In this document: positions 60,843 through 64,000 of the stretch, piece after piece
Position numbering within the stretch: the stretch's first letter is position 1
Layout of the letters: every line of letters starts with the position of its first letter
Assembly: GCF_014207705.1 (NCBI RefSeq)
Contig: NZ_JACHIU010000001.1
Location: 4,704,501 to 4,768,500, forward strand
Length of the DNA: 64,000 nt
Direction: 5' to 3'
Source of the DNA: Sphaerisporangium rubeum
Lineage (GTDB): Bacteria > Actinomycetota > Actinomycetes > Streptosporangiales > Streptosporangiaceae
Position numbers and translations under genes: made by a program
The notes under the pieces: generated by a model
Told to the model about the DNA's origin: nothing
The model's input: only the letters and a program-made list of their open reading frames with translations
The model's database searches: none

Positions 60843-62222
60843 GTGGCTGATGGCAGCGCCCCCTTCGACATCGTGGTCCTGGGCGGCGGTAGCGGTGGCT
60901 ACGCGTGTGCGCTGAGGGCGGCCGAGCTAGGCAAGAGCGTCGCGCTGATCGAGCGCGACAAGATCGGCGGCACGTGCCTGCACCGCGGGTGCATCCCCAC
61001 CAAGGCGCTGCTGCACGCCGCGGAGGTGGCCGACGAGACGCGTGAGGCCGCGACCGTCGGCGTCAAGGCGCGTTTCGAGGGCATCGAGATCTCCGGCGTC
61101 CACGCCTTCAAGGACAAGATCGTCAACCGCGCCTGGAAGGGTGTGCAGGGCCTGCTGAAGAGCAGGAACGTCACGATCTTCGAGGGTGAGGGCCGGCTGG
61201 CCGGGCCGAACCGCGTGACGGTCGGCGGTCAGGCCGTCGAGGGCCGCAACGTCGTGCTCGCAACGGGGTCGGCGCCGCGGTCGCTGCCGGGTCTGGACAT
61301 CGACGGCGAGCGGATCATCACGAGCGACCACGCGCTGAAGCTCGATCGCGTGCCGTCCTCGGTGGTGGTGCTCGGCGGCGGTGTCATCGGGGTCGAGTTC
61401 GCCTCCGTCTGGAAGTCCTTCGGCGCCGAGGTCACGATCGTCGAGGCCCTGCCTCACTTGCTACCTCTGGAAGAGGAGTCCAGCTCCAAGCTGCTGGAGC
61501 GCGCGTTCCGCCGGCGCGGCATCAAGTACGAGCTCGGCACCCGGTTCGAGGGGGTCAAGACCACCGACACCGGGGTCGTCGTGACCCTCCAGGGTGGCAA
61601 GACCCTCGACGCCGAGCTGCTGCTCGTCGCCGTCGGCCGCGGCGCCGTGCACTCCGGGTTCGGCTACGAGGAGGCGGGGGTCGCCATCGAGCGGGGCACC
61701 GTCGTGGTGGACCAGTACTGCCAGACCAGTGTGCCGGGGGTGTACGCCGTCGGCGACCTGATCCCCACGCTGCAGCTCGCGCACGCCGGGTTCGCCGAAG
61801 GCATCCTGGTGGCCGAGCACATCGCGGGCCTCAACCCCATGCCGATCGACTACGACGGGGTGCCCCGCATCACCTACTCCGACCCCGAGGTCGCCTCCGT
61901 GGGCATCACCTCGGCCGTCGCGCGGGAGCGCGGTCACGACGTCGTCGAGCTGGTGTACGACCTCGGCGGCAACCCCAAGAGCCAGATCATCGGCACGCAG
62001 GGGGCCGTCAAGATCGTCGCTCAGAAGGACGGCCCGGTTTTGGGGGTCCACATGGTGGGCAAGCGCATGGGCGAGCTCGTCACCGAGGGCCAGCTGATCT
62101 ACAACTGGGAGGCGCTGCCGACCGAGGTGGCCCAGCTCATCCACGCTCACCCGACCCAGTCCGAAGCCGTCGGCGAGGCGATGCTCGCGCTGGCCGGCAA
62201 GCCGCTGCACGTCCACAACTGA
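60843..62222 (+). CDS. lpdA: Dihydrolipoamide dehydrogenase (E3)
   Basis: A 459-residue FAD flavoprotein that reoxidises the lipoyl group of 2-oxoacid dehydrogenases. FAD-binding [14 protein letters not shown], the redox disulfide [13 protein letters not shown] (Cys45, Cys50), NAD-binding [14 protein letters not shown] and the active-site HAHPTQSE (about His436) are all seen. AAGGAG precedes the GTG at 60843. The E2 gene follows 31 bases later, so the two are co-transcribed. Confidence 0.94.
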   Translation: MADGSAPFDIVVLGGGSGGYACALRAAELGKSVALIERDKIGGTCLHRGCIPTKALLHAAEVADETREAATVGVKARFEGIEISGVHAFKDKIVNRAWKGVQGLLKSRNVTIFEGEGRLAGPNRVTVGGQAVEGRNVVLATGSAPRSLPGLDIDGERIITSDHALKLDRVPSSVVVLGGGVIGVEFASVWKSFGAEVTIVEALPHLLPLEEESSSKLLERAFRRRGIKYELGTRFEGVKTTDTGVVVTLQGGKTLDAELLLVAVGRGAVHSGFGYEEAGVAIERGTVVVDQYCQTSVPGVYAVGDLIPTLQLAHAGFAEGILVAEHIAGLNPMPIDYDGVPRITYSDPEVASVGITSAVARERGHDVVELVYDLGGNPKSQIIGTQGAVKIVAQKDGPVLGVHMVGKRMGELVTEGQLIYNWEALPTEVAQLIHAHPTQSEAVGEAMLALAGKPLHVHN

Positions 62223-62253
62223 AGCCCTCACAAGGAAGCGCGAGAGAACTATC

Positions 62254-63711
62254 ATGCCGGTTTCCGTAACCATGCCCCAGCTCGGCGAGAGCGTGACCGA
62301 GGGCACCGTCACCCGCTGGCTGAAGAAGGAAGGCGACCAGGTCGAGACCGACGAGCCGTTGCTCGAGGTCTCCACCGACAAGGTCGACACCGAGATCCCC
62401 TCGCCGTCCAGCGGAGTGCTCACCAAGATCGTCGTCGCGGAGGACGAGACGGTCGAGGTGGGTTCCGAGCTCGCCGTCATCGACGGTGAGGGCGGCGGCG
62501 CCGCACCGGCCGAGCCCAAGGCCGAGCAGGAGGCAGAGCCCGAGCCCGAGCCGGAACCCGAGCCCGAGCAGCCGAAGGCCGCGCAGGCTCCCGCCTCCTC
62601 GATCCCGCAGCCTCCCGCTCCGCAGCAGCAGCCCGCGCCGCAGCCTCAGCAGCAGGTGCAGCAGCAGCAGGCGCCGGCCCCGCAGGCACAGGCTCCCGCC
62701 CCGGCGGCGCAGTCCACAGGTGAGAGCCCGTACGTCACGCCGCTGGTGCGCAAGCTCGCCGGCGAGCACGGCGTGGACCTCGACTCGCTGGAGGGCACCG
62801 GCGTCGGCGGCCGCATCCGCAAGCAGGACGTGCTGGAGGCCGCCAGGCAGCAGCGCGAGCGTGCCGCCGCGCAGGCACAGGCGGCCCAGGCCGCCCCGGC
62901 CCCGGCTCCGGCTCCGCAGGCGCAGGCTCCGGCCGCCGCGCCGCAGGCGGCTGCTCCGGCTCCCGAGCCGGTGCAGGCGGACACCACGCTGCGCGGCCGT
63001 ACCGAGAAGATGTCGCGCATGCGGCAGACCATCGCCAAGCGCACCATGGAGTCGCTGCAGTCCTCGGCGCAGCTCACCACGGTCGTCGAGGCCGACGTCA
63101 CCAAGATCGCGCGGCTGCGCGACCGGGTCAAGGCGGACTTCCAGCGCCGTGAGGGTGTGAAGCTCACCTTCATGCCGTTCTTCGCGCTGGCCACCGTCGA
63201 GGCGCTCAAGCAGCACCCCAAGCTCAACGCGGTGATCAACAGCGAGACCAACGAGGTCACCTACTTCGACCACGAGCACCTGGCGTTCGCGGTCGACGCC
63301 GAGCGCGGCCTCGCGTCCGCGGTGATCAAGGACGCCGGCGACCTCAACCTCGCCGGCCTGGCCCGTAAGATCACCGACCTCGCCGAGCGCACCCGCACCA
63401 ACAAGGTGAGCCCGGACGAGCTGTCCGGCGGCACGTTCACGCTGACCAACACCGGCAGCCGCGGCGCGCTGTTCGACACGCCGATCATCAACCAGCCGCA
63501 GGTGGCGATCCTCGGCACCGGCTCGGTCGTCAAGCGTCCCGTGGTGCTCGACACCCCCGAGGGCGAGGTCATCGCCGTCCGGTCCATGGTCTACCTGGCC
63601 CTGACCTACGACCACCGCCTGGTGGACGGCGCCGACGCCGCGCGCTTCCTCACGACGGTCAAGCGCCGCCTTGAGGACGGCCGCTTCGAAAGCCAGCTCG
63701 GCCTGGGCTGA
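62254..63711 (+). CDS. 2-oxoacid dehydrogenase E2, dihydrolipoyl acyltransferase (SucB/DlaT-like)
   Basis: A 485-residue E2. One lipoyl domain (1-80) with the modified Lys43 in VSTDKVDTE, a long Ala/Pro/Gln/Glu linker, the peripheral subunit-binding domain ([20 protein letters not shown] and [12 protein letters not shown]), a second Ala/Pro linker, and the catalytic domain ending in [16 protein letters not shown] with the His-Asp pair. Whether it serves 2-oxoglutarate or pyruvate dehydrogenase cannot be settled; the Mycobacterium homologue in this spot (dlaT, Rv2215) serves both pyruvate metabolism and peroxide defence. Confidence 0.92.
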   Translation: MPVSVTMPQLGESVTEGTVTRWLKKEGDQVETDEPLLEVSTDKVDTEIPSPSSGVLTKIVVAEDETVEVGSELAVIDGEGGGAAPAEPKAEQEAEPEPEPEPEPEQPKAAQAPASSIPQPPAPQQQPAPQPQQQVQQQQAPAPQAQAPAPAAQSTGESPYVTPLVRKLAGEHGVDLDSLEGTGVGGRIRKQDVLEAARQQRERAAAQAQAAQAAPAPAPAPQAQAPAAAPQAAAPAPEPVQADTTLRGRTEKMSRMRQTIAKRTMESLQSSAQLTTVVEADVTKIARLRDRVKADFQRREGVKLTFMPFFALATVEALKQHPKLNAVINSETNEVTYFDHEHLAFAVDAERGLASAVIKDAGDLNLAGLARKITDLAERTRTNKVSPDELSGGTFTLTNTGSRGALFDTPIINQPQVAILGTGSVVKRPVVLDTPEGEVIAVRSMVYLALTYDHRLVDGADAARFLTTVKRRLEDGRFESQLGLG

Positions 63712-63728
63712 TTCTTCAGGCCACCGCA

Positions 63729-63759
63729 CGGCCGGACCGGGATCTTCCCGGTCCGGCCG
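63729..63759 (+). terminator. Hairpin terminator after the E2 gene
   Basis: Perfect 14-base inverted repeat CGGCCGGACCGGGA / TCCCGGTCCGGCCG with a three-base loop, 18 bases after the stop. A second hairpin (TACGGGGTG / CACCCCGTA) follows at about 63765-63787, and the rest of the gap is made of related GTACGG/CCGGTCG-type words. Confidence 0.78.
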
Positions 63760-63896
63760 TCGTCGTACGGGGTGCGGCACCCCGTACCGGTCGCCGTCGC
63801 GGGGATGCGACGTCCCGTGCCGGCCGTCGCCGTACGGCGGGCCGACACACCGTGCCGGTCGCCGCCGCGCCGCGTCACCGGCATAGGGTGATCGGT

Positions 63897-64000
63897 ATGA
63901 GCGTCGTCGTCACGGGATCGTCAGGGCTTATCGGCACGGCCCTGGTTCGCGCGTTGCGTGACCGGGGACATTCCGTCGTCAGACTGGTGCGCAGGCCGCC
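63897..64000 (+). CDS. TIGR01777-type NAD-dependent epimerase (partial, 5' end)
   Basis: The first 34 codons of a Rossmann-fold protein cut by the window edge: VVVTGSSGLIGTALVRAL carries the GxxGxxG nucleotide motif, followed by DRGHSVVRLVRRP as in the TIGR01777 (YfcH/SulA) group. Its position downstream of dlaT agrees with Rv2216. Confidence 0.75.
   Translation, partial: MSVVVTGSSGLIGTALVRALRDRGHSVVRLVRRP

Noticed and set aside
1-64000. tRNA or rRNA genes
   Set aside because: No cloverleaf with a GGTTCGAATCC-type T arm and CCA-side stem, nor any rRNA signature, was recognised on either strand; a covariance scan would be decisive.

Overview
The window is high-GC actinobacterial chromosome with actinobacterial signatures throughout: GTG starts, ATGA/GTGA gene overlaps, a cytochrome bc1-aa3 branch with diheme QcrC, XRE/DUF5753-DUF397 genes, DUF3043, a PspA-PspAA-HtpX-PspAB operon and a c-di-AMP riboswitch ahead of an NlpC/P60 gene. 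From memory, the backbone order (plsC, SRPBCC-ArsA, fadD15, pimB, NlpC/P60, DnaQ-UvrC, trpD, ctaE-qcrCAB, ctaF, ctaC, adoK, erpA, DUF3043, cobS, pepA, dlaT, TIGR01777) follows the Mycobacterium tuberculosis Rv2182c-Rv2216 block. A Streptosporangiales- or Streptomyces-like organism is my guess; nothing here fixes the genus.

Layout. 1-2.5 kb: end of a glutamate-synthase-like gene, NUDIX, acyltransferase, esterase. 2.6-9.3 kb: two hypotheticals, then a leftward operon SRPBCC, ArsA-like, DUF5304, ROK glucokinase, EEP phosphatase, and a metallophosphoesterase. 9.5-14.9 kb: acyl-CoA ligase, an orphan membrane P-loop NTPase and pimB, whose 5' end is tandemly duplicated. 14.9-20.5 kb: the most unusual locus, a leftward operon encoding a trypsin-like protein with a Cys/Thr-rich tail, an APH-like kinase, a HopA1-like protein and a LanC-like cyclase (a split class V-type lanthionine synthetase), followed by a frame-disrupted Gly-X-Y repeat gene and a secreted HExxH peptidase. 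20.6-26.7 kb: two NlpC/P60 hydrolases, NYN protein, DnaQ-UvrC fusion, Lrp-like protein. 26.8-28.9 kb: XRE/DUF397 regulatory island and an anti-sigma-like ATPase. 28.9-39.3 kb: trpD, receiver-like protein and two convergent respiratory operons (ctaE-qcrCAB and ctaC-ctaD-ctaF) separated by an L,D-transpeptidase. 39.4-44.8 kb: cysteine desulfurase, TusA-like, AdoK-like, ErpA, NadA, SIMPL protein. 44.9-52 kb: Ser/Thr kinase with a predicted outer propeller, MprF-like synthase, psp operon. 52.2-59 kb: DUF3043, aldo/keto reductase, a repeat-coded leader ORF coupled to cobU, then about 2 kb of dispersed repeats and a dead IS3 before cobS. 59.1-64 kb: leucyl aminopeptidase, dihydrolipoamide dehydrogenase, E2 acyltransferase and the start of a TIGR01777 epimerase.

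How it works together. Most genes are housekeeping: envelope lipid and glycolipid synthesis, peptidoglycan remodelling, terminal respiration, Fe-S and NAD supply, cobalamin salvage and 2-oxoacid dehydrogenases. The accessory material sits between the conserved blocks: the membrane NTPase, the lanthionine/protease operon, the XRE/DUF397 island and the repeat region between cobU and cobS, where cobT might be expected but is not present.
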